Assembly: GCF_000092285.1 (NCBI RefSeq)
Contig: NC_014100.1
Coordinates: forward strand, 4,526,001-4,590,000
Length of the DNA: 64,000 nt
Source of the DNA: Caulobacter segnis ATCC 21756
Lineage (GTDB): Bacteria > Pseudomonadota > Alphaproteobacteria > Caulobacterales > Caulobacteraceae
Direction of reading: 5' to 3'
Made by a program: the position numbers and the translations under genes. Positions 8,470-16,978 of this stretch are shown here, piece after piece (positions within the stretch are counted from its first letter, which is position 1; each line of letters starts with the position of its first letter). A model generated the notes under the pieces. That model saw nothing but the letters and a program-made list of their open reading frames with translations, had not been told where the DNA came from and searched no databases.

Positions 8470-8549
8470 GCGGGTCCCCTAGCGAATTCGCGGTGAGGTC
8501 GCATCGGATGGGCGCAGACGCCAGTTAAGCTTGCGTCATGACCTGTTTG

Positions 8550-9128
8550 TCATCCGCCCATTCGCGGCGCCATCGTCATCTCGATGACGCCGGCCGCCGC
8601 CAGGCCCCGCAGAAGCGACGCGGCCTGCATGCCGACGGTGATTTCACCGGTCAGGGCCATCCGGATCGCCTCGGGGAGCGAGACCCAGACGCTTTCGATC
8701 CGCTCGCTGGGCTCGTCCTGGGGCTCGGCGACCTTCACGACGTCGCGCGCCAGGATGATGTGGGTGCGGTTGGTGTGGGTGCCGGCGTTGGGACGGGTCT
8801 CGCCGACCAGGCTGAGGGTCCCCTGGCAGCCGGCCTCCTCCAGCAGTTCGCGCCGGGCCGCCTCGACGGGATCGGTCTCGCCGGGATCCATGCCGCCCGC
8901 CGGCAGCTCGACGGAGATGTCGCCCAGGGCGTGGCGGTATTGCTTGACCAGCAGGACGTTGTTGTCGGCGTCCAGCGCGACCACCTCGACCCAGTCGGGA
9001 TATTCCAGGACGTAGTAGGGCGCGATCACCGCGCCCTCGTCGGTGACGCAGTCATCGGCGCGGACGCTGATCCAGCGATCCTTGTGGATGTGGCGCGAGG
9101 CGGTGACCCGCCATTTTCCGTCCGACAT
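8550..9128 (-). CDS. NUDIX hydrolase, ADP-ribose pyrophosphatase-like
   Basis: A 192-aa protein with a complete Nudix box, GGMDPGETDPVEAARRELL then EEAGC, which carries the metal-binding REllEE motif. The preceding strand EVVALDADNNVLLVKQYRH and the proline in VELPAGGMDPG are typical of ADP-sugar pyrophosphatases. It follows rimM by 24 bp in the same direction, where other proteobacteria often have trmD and rplS; those genes are absent from this window. Co-transcription with ffh-rpsP-rimM is plausible from spacing. The exact substrate (ADP-ribose or another nucleotide sugar) is inferred. Confidence 0.87.
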   Translation of the reverse strand: MSDGKWRVTASRHIHKDRWISVRADDCVTDEGAVIAPYYVLEYPDWVEVVALDADNNVLLVKQYRHALGDISVELPAGGMDPGETDPVEAARRELLEEAGCQGTLSLVGETRPNAGTHTNRTHIILARDVVKVAEPQDEPSERIESVWVSLPEAIRMALTGEITVGMQAASLLRGLAAAGVIEMTMAPRMGG

Positions 9129-9152
9129 CGCTGGGGTCTCCTTAGCGGAAAG

Positions 9153-9719
9153 TCAGTCCCGGTCGCCGAGCTCTTCGTCTTCCGAGGGGCCCTCGTGCTC
9201 GCCGACCAGAGCCGGCGGATCGGCCAGGATCAGGCCCTCGCTGATCTTGACCTCGGGAACGGCCGCCCGCGTGAACGGCAGGTACCAGGTGGGGCCGCCC
9301 AGGTCCGGCGTGATCTCGAGGATATCCCCGGCGCCGAAGTTCTGGACGCTCTTCACGCGACCCAACAGCTGATCGGTCTGGATGTGGCGGACCGTGAGAC
9401 CGACGAGGTCGGTCAGGTAGAACTCGTCTTCATCGGGCTCGGGCAGGGCCGAGCGCGGGACGTAGAGCCGGAGGCCGCGCAAGGCGTCGGCGGCTTCCTT
9501 GGTCTCGACGCCGGGACAGCGGCAGACGACGCCGTCCTTGGTCTTGCGGGCCGAAGCAATGGTCAGGGCGGGCGAGCCGTCCTGGCGCTTCAGCGCCTTG
9601 AAGGCCGCGATGCTCATCGGGTCTTCGGTATAGGTCGAGATCCGCACCTCGCCGCGCACGCCGAAGCCGCCGGCCACGCGGCCGACAAGGATCAGCGGAT
9701 CATCGGGAGAGACGGCCAT
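9153..9719 (-). CDS. rimM: 16S rRNA-processing/ribosome maturation factor RimM
   Basis: A 188-aa protein that assists late assembly of the 30S head by binding S19. The N-terminal barrel begins PLILVGRVAGGFGVRGEVRI, and RGLRLYVPRSALPEPDEDEFY marks the boundary to the PRC-type barrel that holds DLVGLTVRH. The C-terminal acidic tail (EHEGPSEDEELGD) is longer than in E. coli. It lies downstream of rpsP as in most bacteria, with a 113-bp gap that holds a perfect 12-bp hairpin. The start at 9719 (MAVSPDDPL) fits the family. Confidence 0.93.
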   Translation of the reverse strand: MAVSPDDPLILVGRVAGGFGVRGEVRISTYTEDPMSIAAFKALKRQDGSPALTIASARKTKDGVVCRCPGVETKEAADALRGLRLYVPRSALPEPDEDEFYLTDLVGLTVRHIQTDQLLGRVKSVQNFGAGDILEITPDLGGPTWYLPFTRAAVPEVKISEGLILADPPALVGEHEGPSEDEELGDRD

Positions 9720-9760
9720 CGCGTAGACAGAGTCGCGCCGCCGACCCGGCCGGGGCCCCT

Positions 9761-9789
9761 CCTGATCCGATCGTCATGATCGGATCAGG
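9761..9789. terminator. Perfect hairpin between rpsP and rimM
   Basis: The arms CCTGATCCGATC (9761-9772) and GATCGGATCAGG (9778-9789) are perfect complements around a 5-nt loop. No T-run follows on the minus strand. S16 is needed in far larger amounts than RimM, so this may act as an attenuator or as a 3'-end stabiliser of an rpsP transcript. Confidence 0.6.
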
Positions 9790-9832
9790 ATAAAGGGGGT
9801 CCGCAAACCAAGGATCGGCGGCGCTGGAACCC

Positions 9833-10339
9833 TTAGCCTTCGGTGGTTTCTTCAGCGGCCGGAGCTTCAGCTTCAGCGGCCGGAGCCTCTTCAGCCGGAG
9901 CTTCTTCGACGGCCGGAGCAGCAGCCGCGGCGGCGGCGGCTTCAGCGGCGGCGGCCTTTTCAGCTTCAGCGGCCGCCTTGGCGTCGGCTTCGGCTTGCTT
10001 GCGGTCTTCTTCGCGCTGAGCGCGCTCGGCCAGGCGCTCTTGCGCCTTCTTGCCCGGGGCGCCCTTGTTCGGGTTGTTGCCGGCGGTCCAGGTGGTCAGG
10101 CCTTGGGCGGCCAGGAAGCGCGCGACGCGGTCGGTCGGCTGGGCGCCCTTCTTGAGCCACTCTTGGATCGACTCGACCTTCAGGGTGACGCGGTTGGCGT
10201 CGTCCTTCTTGAGGAGCGGGTTGTAGGTGCCGACCTTCTCGATGAAGCGGCCATCGCGCGGCGAATGGCTGTCAGCGACGACGATCGAGTAGTACGGACG
10301 CTTCTTGGCGCCGCCACGGGCGAGACGGATCTTCAGCAT
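9833..10339 (-). CDS. rpsP: 30S ribosomal protein S16 with long Ala/Glu tail
   Basis: S16 is a primary 30S assembly protein. The conserved domain covers residues 1-85 ([47 protein letters not shown]). Instead of ending near residue 85 the protein continues to 168 aa with a low-complexity tail. The tail first has a basic coiled-coil-like part ([18 protein letters not shown]), then poly-Ala and repeats of the type [19 protein letters not shown]. Such tails occur in alphaproteobacterial S16. The gene lies 24 bp after ffh and before rimM, the usual order. Identification is certain; the tail's role is unknown. Confidence 0.95.
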   Translation of the reverse strand: MLKIRLARGGAKKRPYYSIVVADSHSPRDGRFIEKVGTYNPLLKKDDANRVTLKVESIQEWLKKGAQPTDRVARFLAAQGLTTWTAGNNPNKGAPGKKAQERLAERAQREEDRKQAEADAKAAAEAEKAAAAEAAAAAAAAPAVEEAPAEEAPAAEAEAPAAEETTEG

Positions 10340-10363
10340 TGCGGTAGTCCTTGGTCTAAAGTT

Positions 10364-11890
10364 CTATTTCTTGAACGGGTTGAAGCCGGGCAGGCCCAGG
10401 CCGGAGAGAGGGTTGGGCTTGGCGTCGCCGCCAGTCCCGAGGCCCGGCAGACCGGGCAGCCCCGAGAGGCCTTGGCCCCCCGCTGCGTTGGGGTCGGGCT
10501 GAGGCATCTTACCCCCGCCCAAATTCTTGAGGCGCGCCATGTCGCCGCCGCCCATCATCTGGGCCATGCGGGCCAGGCCCTTGCCGCCGTCCTTGCTCAT
10601 GGCCTTGAACATGTCGGCCATCTGACGGTGCTGCTTGAGCAGGCGGTTGACCTCGGCGACATCGACGCCCGAGCCGGCCGCGATGCGGCGCTTGCGCGAG
10701 GCGGCCAGGATGTCGGGCTTCTTGCGCTCTTCCTTGGTCATCGAGCTGATGATCGCCTGCTGGCGGCGGAAGATGCTGTCGTCGATCCCGCTCTCGGAGA
10801 TCTGCTTCTTGACCTTCTGGACGCCCGGCAGGAGGCCCATGATGCCTTCCATGCCGCCCAGCTTCTGCATCTGCCGCAGCTGAGCGGCCAAGTCGTCGAG
10901 GTCGAACTTGCCCTTGGCCAGCTTCTTGGCCATGCGCTCGGCCTCGGCCTGGTCGAGGTCGGCCGCGGCCTTCTCGACCAGCGCCACGACGTCGCCCTGG
11001 CCCAGGATCCGGCCAGCGACGCGACGGGCGTCGAACACGTCCAGCTGGTCGATCTTCTCGCCGGCGCCGAGGAACTTGATCGGCAGGCCGGTGACATGGC
11101 GCATCGACAGCGCCGCGCCGCCCCGGCCGTCGCCGTCGGCGCGGGTCAGGATCAGGCCCGTGAGCGGCAGGCGCTCGTGGAAGGCCTTGGCCGTGCGCAC
11201 GGCGTCCTGACCGGTCAGGCTGTCGGCGACCAGGATGGTCTCGGACGGGTTGGCGATGCGAGCGACTTCCGCCGCCTCGCTCATCATCGCCTCGTCCAGC
11301 GTGGTGCGGCCAGCGGTGTCGAGGATCAGGACGTCGTAGCCGCCCAGCTTGGCGGCCGAGACGGCGCGCTTGGCGATGTCGACGGCGCTCTGGCCGGCGA
11401 CGATCGGCAGGCTCTCGACCCCGACCTGCGTCGCCAGCAGCGCGAGCTGCTCCATGGCGGCGGGACGGCGGGTGTCGAGCGAGGCGACCAGCACCTTCTT
11501 GCGATCGGTCTTGCTCAGACGCAGGGCCAGCTTGCCGGTGGTCGTCGTCTTGCCCGAGCCCTGCAGGCCGGCCATCAGGATGATGCTGGGCGGGTTCAGC
11601 GCCAGGTTCAGGCCGGTCGGGACGTCGCCGCCCAGCATGTCAACGAGACCGTCATAGACGATCTTGACCACCTGGTCGGCCGGCTTGACCGAACGGATGA
11701 CCGCCTCGCCGCCGGCCAGTTCCTTGGCCTTGCTGATGAAGTCCTTGACGACCGGCAGGGCGACGTCGGCCTCGAGCAGCGCGACGCGGACCTCGCGCAG
11801 CGCCTCGTCGATGTCCTTCTCGGACAGCACGCCGCGACCGCCGAGACGTTCGAAGACGCCGGAAAGTCGCTCTGTAAGGCCGTCGAACAT
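10364..11890 (-). CDS. ffh: Signal recognition particle GTPase Ffh
   Basis: A 508-aa SRP54-type GTPase that binds signal sequences and the SRP RNA and delivers ribosomes to FtsY. The N domain is residues 1-90. The G domain has GLQGSGKTTTTGKLA (P-loop, about 107), LDTRRPAAMEQL, LILDTAGRTTLDE and TRADGDGRGGAAL. The latter is Arg where the G4 motif is classically Lys. The Met-rich M domain follows from about 325 (KRRIAAGSGVDVAEVNRLLK, MMGGGDMARLKNL). The C-terminal 40 residues are Gly/Pro/Leu-rich. It leads the ffh-rpsP-rimM unit; its receptor gene ftsY is at 51942 in the same window. Confidence 0.96.
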   Translation of the reverse strand: MFDGLTERLSGVFERLGGRGVLSEKDIDEALREVRVALLEADVALPVVKDFISKAKELAGGEAVIRSVKPADQVVKIVYDGLVDMLGGDVPTGLNLALNPPSIILMAGLQGSGKTTTTGKLALRLSKTDRKKVLVASLDTRRPAAMEQLALLATQVGVESLPIVAGQSAVDIAKRAVSAAKLGGYDVLILDTAGRTTLDEAMMSEAAEVARIANPSETILVADSLTGQDAVRTAKAFHERLPLTGLILTRADGDGRGGAALSMRHVTGLPIKFLGAGEKIDQLDVFDARRVAGRILGQGDVVALVEKAAADLDQAEAERMAKKLAKGKFDLDDLAAQLRQMQKLGGMEGIMGLLPGVQKVKKQISESGIDDSIFRRQQAIISSMTKEERKKPDILAASRKRRIAAGSGVDVAEVNRLLKQHRQMADMFKAMSKDGGKGLARMAQMMGGGDMARLKNLGGGKMPQPDPNAAGGQGLSGLPGLPGLGTGGDAKPNPLSGLGLPGFNPFKK

Positions 11891-12275
11891 GTCGAACCCT
11901 GGGTCTAAACAAGCTCCAAACGCGATCAGCCCCCGTGGACGATCACGTCGACGGGGGTCCTCGCCGTCCTCGTCCGGATGGATCCTGCGCTAGCAGGCCG
12001 GGGTCGTGACGGTGGAGGCGCTGCTGATAAAGCGCCGGAAGCCGGGGCTTATGGCTGAAAAAGGCCACGGAGTCAAAAGAGGCCGTCCCAACCCGTCCCC
12101 GCCAATCACGCACGCCTCCCCAGGCCTTGTGCCTGGGGCCCATCGGCCAGCCCTCCCGGCGCAGGACACGCGCTCGCCCACGCTGGCGGCGTCCGCCATC
12201 CGAAGCCGAGCCAAGCTACGTCATGGGTCCTCGCCACAAGGGCGAGGAAGGCTGTTCTGGGAATGCGGGTGAAGC
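11891..12275. other. Gene-free interval with two small hairpin repeats
   Basis: This 385-bp stretch upstream of ffh has no convincing coding frame. It holds two short perfect hairpins: CCCCAGGC/GCCTGGGG (12118-12138, 5-nt loop) and TCCTCGCC/GGCGAGGA (12228-12248, 5-nt loop). Hairpins of this form are common interspersed intergenic repeats in alphaproteobacterial genomes. The ffh promoter must also lie in the left part, but I cannot place it reliably. Confidence 0.5.
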
Positions 12276-12782
12276 TTAAGCCATGCCCAGGAAGTCGCGC
12301 TTGCCGACCTCGACGCCGTTGTGGCGAAGGATCGCGTAGGCCGTGGTCAGGTGGAAGAAGAAGTTCGGCTGGGCCTGACCCTGGAAATAGGCCAGCCCCT
12401 TGACCACGCTGGTCTCGCCGCGACGGGTCAGGGTGATGTCGCGATCCTCGGCGCCCTCGAACGCCGCCGGGTCCAGACCCTCGACATAGGCGATGGCCCG
12501 GTCGATGCGGGCGATCAGTTCAGCGAAGCTGGTTTCGACATCGTCCCAGGCCGGAACCTCTTCGCCGGCCAGACGCGCGCAGCAGCCCTTGGCGAAGTCG
12601 GTGGCGATCTGGATCTGGCGGACCAGCGGGAACATGTCGGGATAGAGCCGCGCTTTCAGCAGGGCGTCCGGATCCCACCCCTTGGCCTCGACGTGGGCGG
12701 CGGCCTTGGTCAGAACGCCTTTCAGCCCCTTCAGGCCCTGGATGAATACGGGCGCGCTGGCCTGATGGATCGAGATCGACAT
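12276..12782 (-). CDS. DUF1993 family protein
   Basis: A 168-aa protein from ATG 12782 (MSISIHQASAPVFIQGLKGL). The helical pattern, with DPDALLKARLYPDMFPLVRQ, ATDFAKGCCARLAGEEVP and the C-terminal NFFFHLTTAYAILRHNGVE, matches DUF1993, a relative of the DinB four-helix family. The His in the FFHLTTAY motif is the conserved one. Function is unknown. It is divergent from the CBS-domain gene. A longer frame continues upstream to 13184, but it overlaps that gene and lacks similarity, so the shorter start is used. Confidence 0.82.
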   Translation of the reverse strand: MSISIHQASAPVFIQGLKGLKGVLTKAAAHVEAKGWDPDALLKARLYPDMFPLVRQIQIATDFAKGCCARLAGEEVPAWDDVETSFAELIARIDRAIAYVEGLDPAAFEGAEDRDITLTRRGETSVVKGLAYFQGQAQPNFFFHLTTAYAILRHNGVEVGKRDFLGMA

Positions 12783-12899
12783 GAGAAGCTCCACTTGAGG
12801 GATGCGCCTAGATAGGGCCCTGCGGTCGCCTCCGAAAGCGGAACGGTTGGGGCGCGGCGCGGGTTTTAGAGCCTCGAGTTCAAACCCAAGAGGTTCTCC

Positions 12900-13328
12900 A
12901 TGAAAGTCAGCGACGCCATGACCACCCAGGTCTCGATCGCGCGCCCCACCGACAGCATCCGCCAGGTCGCCCAGACCATGGCCCAGGTCGAGAGCGGGGT
13001 CGTTCCCGTTGTCGAAGACGGCAAGGTGGTGGGCGTGGTCACCGACCGCGACATTGTCCTGCGCGTCGTCGCCGAAGGCCGCAGCTTCGACAGCCCTATC
13101 TCCGAGGCCATGTCCGATGGCGAGGTCCTGAGCGTGAAGGAAGATGACGTCCTGGCCGACGCCACCGCCAAGATGGCCAACCATCAGGTCCGGAGACTGG
13201 TCGTTCTGAACGACGCCGGCGCGCTGACCGGCATCCTGTCGCTCGGCGACGTCGCCAAGGACTATGGCGCCAAGCAGGTCGGCAAGACGCTGGAAGAGAT
13301 CTCCCAGGAGTCCGACGAGGCGCAGTAG
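12900..13328 (+). CDS. Tandem CBS-domain protein
   Basis: A 142-aa stand-alone Bateman module. The first CBS motif runs from residue 1 (MKVSDAMTTQVSIARPTDSI, GVVPVVEDGKVVGVVTDRDI) and the second from about 65 (SPISEAMSDGEVLSVKEDDV, VRRLVVLNDAGALTGILSLG). Such proteins bind adenine nucleotides and sense energy state or modulate partners. A good ribosome site (AAGAGGTTC) precedes the ATG. It stands alone and is closed by a bidirectional terminator shared with mdh. Its partner is unknown. Confidence 0.88.
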   Translation: MKVSDAMTTQVSIARPTDSIRQVAQTMAQVESGVVPVVEDGKVVGVVTDRDIVLRVVAEGRSFDSPISEAMSDGEVLSVKEDDVLADATAKMANHQVRRLVVLNDAGALTGILSLGDVAKDYGAKQVGKTLEEISQESDEAQ

Positions 13329-13337
13329 GCGTACAGA

Positions 13338-13367
13338 AAAGGGCGGCCCCGCGAGGAGCCGCCCTTT
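13338..13367. terminator. Bidirectional terminator between CBS gene and mdh
   Basis: The arms AAAGGGCGGC (13338-13347) and GCCGCCCTTT (13358-13367) are perfect complements around loop CCCGCGAGGA. On the minus strand the stem is followed by TTTT, ideal for mdh; on the plus strand by TTTCCTT. The same loop core recurs in the acnA terminator at 42099. Confidence 0.85.
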
Positions 13368-13391
13368 CCTTATTCGCTCAGGCGAGGAGGC

Positions 13392-14420
<1,029 letters not shown>

Positions 14421-14488
14421 TCAAGCCCCCTTTCCCGTTTCGCTGCACTGCGGCAAAGATGCATGAACAATGATAAGCAGCGCAGGGG

Positions 14489-15547
14489 ATGAAAGCCGTG
14501 ACGACCAAGACCGATCCGGGCCATTTCTTCGAGGACTTCAAGCTGGGCCAGAGACTGGTCCACGCCACGCCTCGGACGGTCACGACGGGGGACGTGGCGC
14601 TCTATACGGCCCTCTATGGTCCGCGCTTTTCACTGTTCTCGTCCGATGCGTTCGCCCGGGGGTGCGGCCTTGTGTCCGCCCCCGTCGATCCGCTGATCGC
14701 CTTCCACATCGTGTTCGGCAAGACCGTGCCGGACATCAGCCTGAACGCCGTGGCCAATCTGGGCTACGCCGAGGGCCGTTTCCTGGCCCCGGTCTTTCCG
14801 GGCGACACGCTGAGCGCCGTCTCCGACGTGATCGGGCTGAAGGAGAATTCCAACGGCAAGACCGGCGTCGTCTATGTCCGCACGACCGGAACCAACCAGC
14901 ATGGCGAGGCCGTGCTGAGCTATGTGCGCTGGGTCATGGTCCGCAAGCGCGACGAGGCCGCCGAGATCGTCGAGCAGACCGTTCCGACGCTGTCGACGGC
15001 CGTCGCCCCCGCCGACCTGGCGCTGCCCCCCGGCCTCGACTTCTCCGCCTATGACTGGGCGCTGGCCGGCGCGCCGCACGCCTTCGAGGACTATGAGATC
15101 GGCGAGAAGATCGACCATGTCGACGGCATGGCGGTCGAGGAGGCCGAGCACCAGATGGCCACGCGCCTTTGGCAGAACACCGCCAAGGTCCACTTCAACC
15201 AGTTCGAGCGGGCCCGCGATCCGTCCGGCCGCCGCCTCGTCTATGGCGGGGTGGTGATCTCGACGGCCAAGGCGCTGTCGTTCAACGGCCTGCAGAACGC
15301 CGGCCTGATCCTGGCGATCAACGGCGGACGCCACGTCGCGCCCTTCTTCGCCGGCGGCACGGTGTTCGCCTGGAGCGAGGTGCTGGACAAGGCCGACCTC
15401 GGCGCGGCCGGAGCCCTGCGGCTGCGTCTGGTGGCGACCAAGGACGCGCCCTGCGCGGAATTCCCGGACAAGGGCGGCGAAGGCGTCTACGATTCCAGCG
15501 TGATCCTCGACTTCGATTACTGGGCGGCGGTGCCTAAGCGTGTCTGA
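14489..15547 (+). CDS. MaoC-like dehydratase, probable mesaconyl-CoA hydratase
   Basis: A 352-aa double-hotdog MaoC-family protein. The first domain (GHFFEDFKLGQRLVHATPRT) carries the start seen in mesaconyl-CoA hydratases (Mch/Meh) of the ethylmalonyl-CoA pathway. The second has AFEDYEIGEKIDHVDGMAVE and VYGGVVISTAKALSFNGLQN. Length and paired-domain layout match that enzyme, which hydrates mesaconyl-C1-CoA to beta-methylmalyl-CoA. A malyl-CoA lyase-like gene 1.4 kb away would catalyse the next step, splitting beta-methylmalyl-CoA. The pathway's crotonyl-CoA carboxylase/reductase and mutases are not in this window. The stop overlaps the HIT gene by 8 bp. Confidence 0.83.
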   Translation: MKAVTTKTDPGHFFEDFKLGQRLVHATPRTVTTGDVALYTALYGPRFSLFSSDAFARGCGLVSAPVDPLIAFHIVFGKTVPDISLNAVANLGYAEGRFLAPVFPGDTLSAVSDVIGLKENSNGKTGVVYVRTTGTNQHGEAVLSYVRWVMVRKRDEAAEIVEQTVPTLSTAVAPADLALPPGLDFSAYDWALAGAPHAFEDYEIGEKIDHVDGMAVEEAEHQMATRLWQNTAKVHFNQFERARDPSGRRLVYGGVVISTAKALSFNGLQNAGLILAINGGRHVAPFFAGGTVFAWSEVLDKADLGAAGALRLRLVATKDAPCAEFPDKGGEGVYDSSVILDFDYWAAVPKRV

Positions 15548-15965
15548 TTTTGTGCTCGATCCCGCGTTCGTGGCGACCTCGCATCTGGTCGCCGATCTTC
15601 CCCTCTGCGAGGTGCGGCTTCAGGACGACGTCCGCTATCCGTGGCTCGTCCTGATCCCCCGCCAGCCCGGCCTGACCGAGATCGAGCAGCTGGACGTCGG
15701 CCATCGCCTGCAGCTGATGGAGGAGATCGTCCTGGCCGGCGCCGCCGTGCGGGCCATCGGCTCGGCGCTCGGCCTGGCGGTCGACAAGCTCAATGTCGGC
15801 GCCCTGGGCAATGTCACGGCCCAGCTGCACGTCCATGTCGTCGGTCGGCGACCGGAAGACCCGGCCTGGCCCGGGCCCGTCTGGAGTCACAGCCCGGCCA
15901 GCCCCTACGGCCCCGACGCCCTCGAAGCCGCGATCACGGCGGCCGAGGAAGTCCTGGAAAACTAG
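15540..15965 (+). CDS. HIT-family nucleotide hydrolase/transferase
   Basis: A 141-aa histidine-triad protein from GTG 15540, overlapping the hydratase stop by 8 bp, so probably translated by coupling. The active-site triad is in AQLHVHVVGRRPEDP, where the third His of the classic HxHxH is replaced by Val-Gly (LHVHVVGRR), as in a subset of the family. The preceding DKLNVGALGNVTAQL is also typical. It may act on dinucleoside polyphosphates or AMP conjugates. Its stop codon lies inside the left arm of the palindromic repeat at 15963. Confidence 0.84.
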   Translation: MSDFVLDPAFVATSHLVADLPLCEVRLQDDVRYPWLVLIPRQPGLTEIEQLDVGHRLQLMEEIVLAGAAVRAIGSALGLAVDKLNVGALGNVTAQLHVHVVGRRPEDPAWPGPVWSHSPASPYGPDALEAAITAAEEVLEN

Positions 15966-16074
15966 AGCGTGGCAGCCGAAGTTGTGAGCGGTTTCGGCGC
16001 CCGCCACGCTCTAACTATTTGAGATAGAGCCTGTTTATCCGTTTCCGATCTTCATCGGAAACGGACAGGCTCTA
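15963..16074. repeat. Two-hairpin palindromic repeat shared as a double stop
   Basis: The first hairpin has arms TAGAGCGTGGC (15963-15973) and GCCACGCTCTA (16003-16013) with an inner GCCGAA/TTCGGC stem. The second has TAGAGCCTGT...CCGTTTCCGAT (16025-16049) and ATCGGAAACGGACAGGCTCTA in two parts (16054-16074). Both end in the same TAGAGC/GCTCTA. The outermost TAG supplies the HIT stop, and the outermost CTA supplies the stop of the convergent secreted protein gene. It resembles interspersed palindromic units of alphaproteobacteria and may also terminate both transcripts. Confidence 0.75.
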
Positions 16075-16950
16075 GCGCCGCTTCTTCCGCGACGAGGCCT
16101 TCTTGCCCTTGGCCTTCGTGGCCTTGCCTTTCTTCAGCGCCGGCGACTTGGCCTTGCGGGCGGCCGCCGCGCACTTGGCCTTGGCGGCCTTCAGCGCCTT
16201 GCCCTTCTTGCCCTTGGTCGAGCAGACGGCGGCCTTGGCGGGCGCGGCGCGCGGGGGCCAGACATAGGGCCGCGCGCCGCGCGCCTCGTAGCCAGGCGGC
16301 GCCTCGGGCAGCAGGTGCTCGGCGGACACGCTCGCCGCCGCCCCGGCCTCGACGAGCTGGCCCGACCAGCGGCCGTCCGCGTCGGGGCGCAGGCTCAGGG
16401 TCGAAGCCTGACCGCCTTCCTGGGCCGTGAAGCGCGCCGACAGACCCTCGCCGTCGCGTTGAAGGTCGTCGATCAGGCCGGTCGAGCCCGGCGCGCCGGT
16501 CCGGCGAAGATCACGCCAGGCGCCTTCCAGCGGCGCGCCGCCGCCGGCCTTGTCGACGATCTGCAGGGCGTAGAGCGGCGTCCCGTCGGGACCCGCCACC
16601 CGCCATTGCCCGTCCAGCGGGCCCTGCAGGTTCTGGGCGGCGGCGATCGACCCGCGCACCCGCAGCTCGTAGACCTGCTCGGCGGGCGAGGTCTCGCCTG
16701 GGGCCGGGATCGGCAGGATGTTCGGCTTGCGGCGCGGCGCGGGCTTGGCGGCCGTCTCGGCCTGGTCCTCGTCCATGTCCTGGCCGGACTGCGAGATCAG
16801 GTCTGCCAGCGGGTCCAACGCCTGAGGGACCTCGGCCGCCGGCGGCGCGGTCGTGACAGGCGGCGCTTGCGCGGGCGGAGCCGTCGTCGGGCTCTGCTGG
16901 GCCAGCGCGGGGCTGGCGGCCAGGACGACGGAGAAGACGATAGCCCGCAT
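16072..16950 (-). CDS. Exported hypothetical protein with basic Lys/Ala tail
   Basis: A 292-aa protein from ATG 16950 (MRAIVFSVVLAASPALAQ signal peptide). The mature part begins with a Pro/Thr/Ala linker (residues 20-50). A central domain of about 130 residues follows (VYELRVRGSIAAAQNLQGPL, GQWRVAGPDGTPLYALQIVD) that looks like a small beta-rich fold. A tail of about 60 residues is almost only Lys, Ala, Gly and Arg (KGKKGKALKAAKAKCAAAAR...). The tail resembles histone-H1-like or alphaproteobacterial Lys-rich cell-envelope tails. I do not recognise the family. The gene ends inside the palindromic repeat and sits 28 bp downstream of the malyl-CoA lyase-like gene. Confidence 0.75.
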   Translation of the reverse strand: MRAIVFSVVLAASPALAQQSPTTAPPAQAPPVTTAPPAAEVPQALDPLADLISQSGQDMDEDQAETAAKPAPRRKPNILPIPAPGETSPAEQVYELRVRGSIAAAQNLQGPLDGQWRVAGPDGTPLYALQIVDKAGGGAPLEGAWRDLRRTGAPGSTGLIDDLQRDGEGLSARFTAQEGGQASTLSLRPDADGRWSGQLVEAGAAASVSAEHLLPEAPPGYEARGARPYVWPPRAAPAKAAVCSTKGKKGKALKAAKAKCAAAARKAKSPALKKGKATKAKGKKASSRKKRR

Positions 16951-16978
16951 TCGCAACCTTCTAGAGCCCCCTTCGGCT

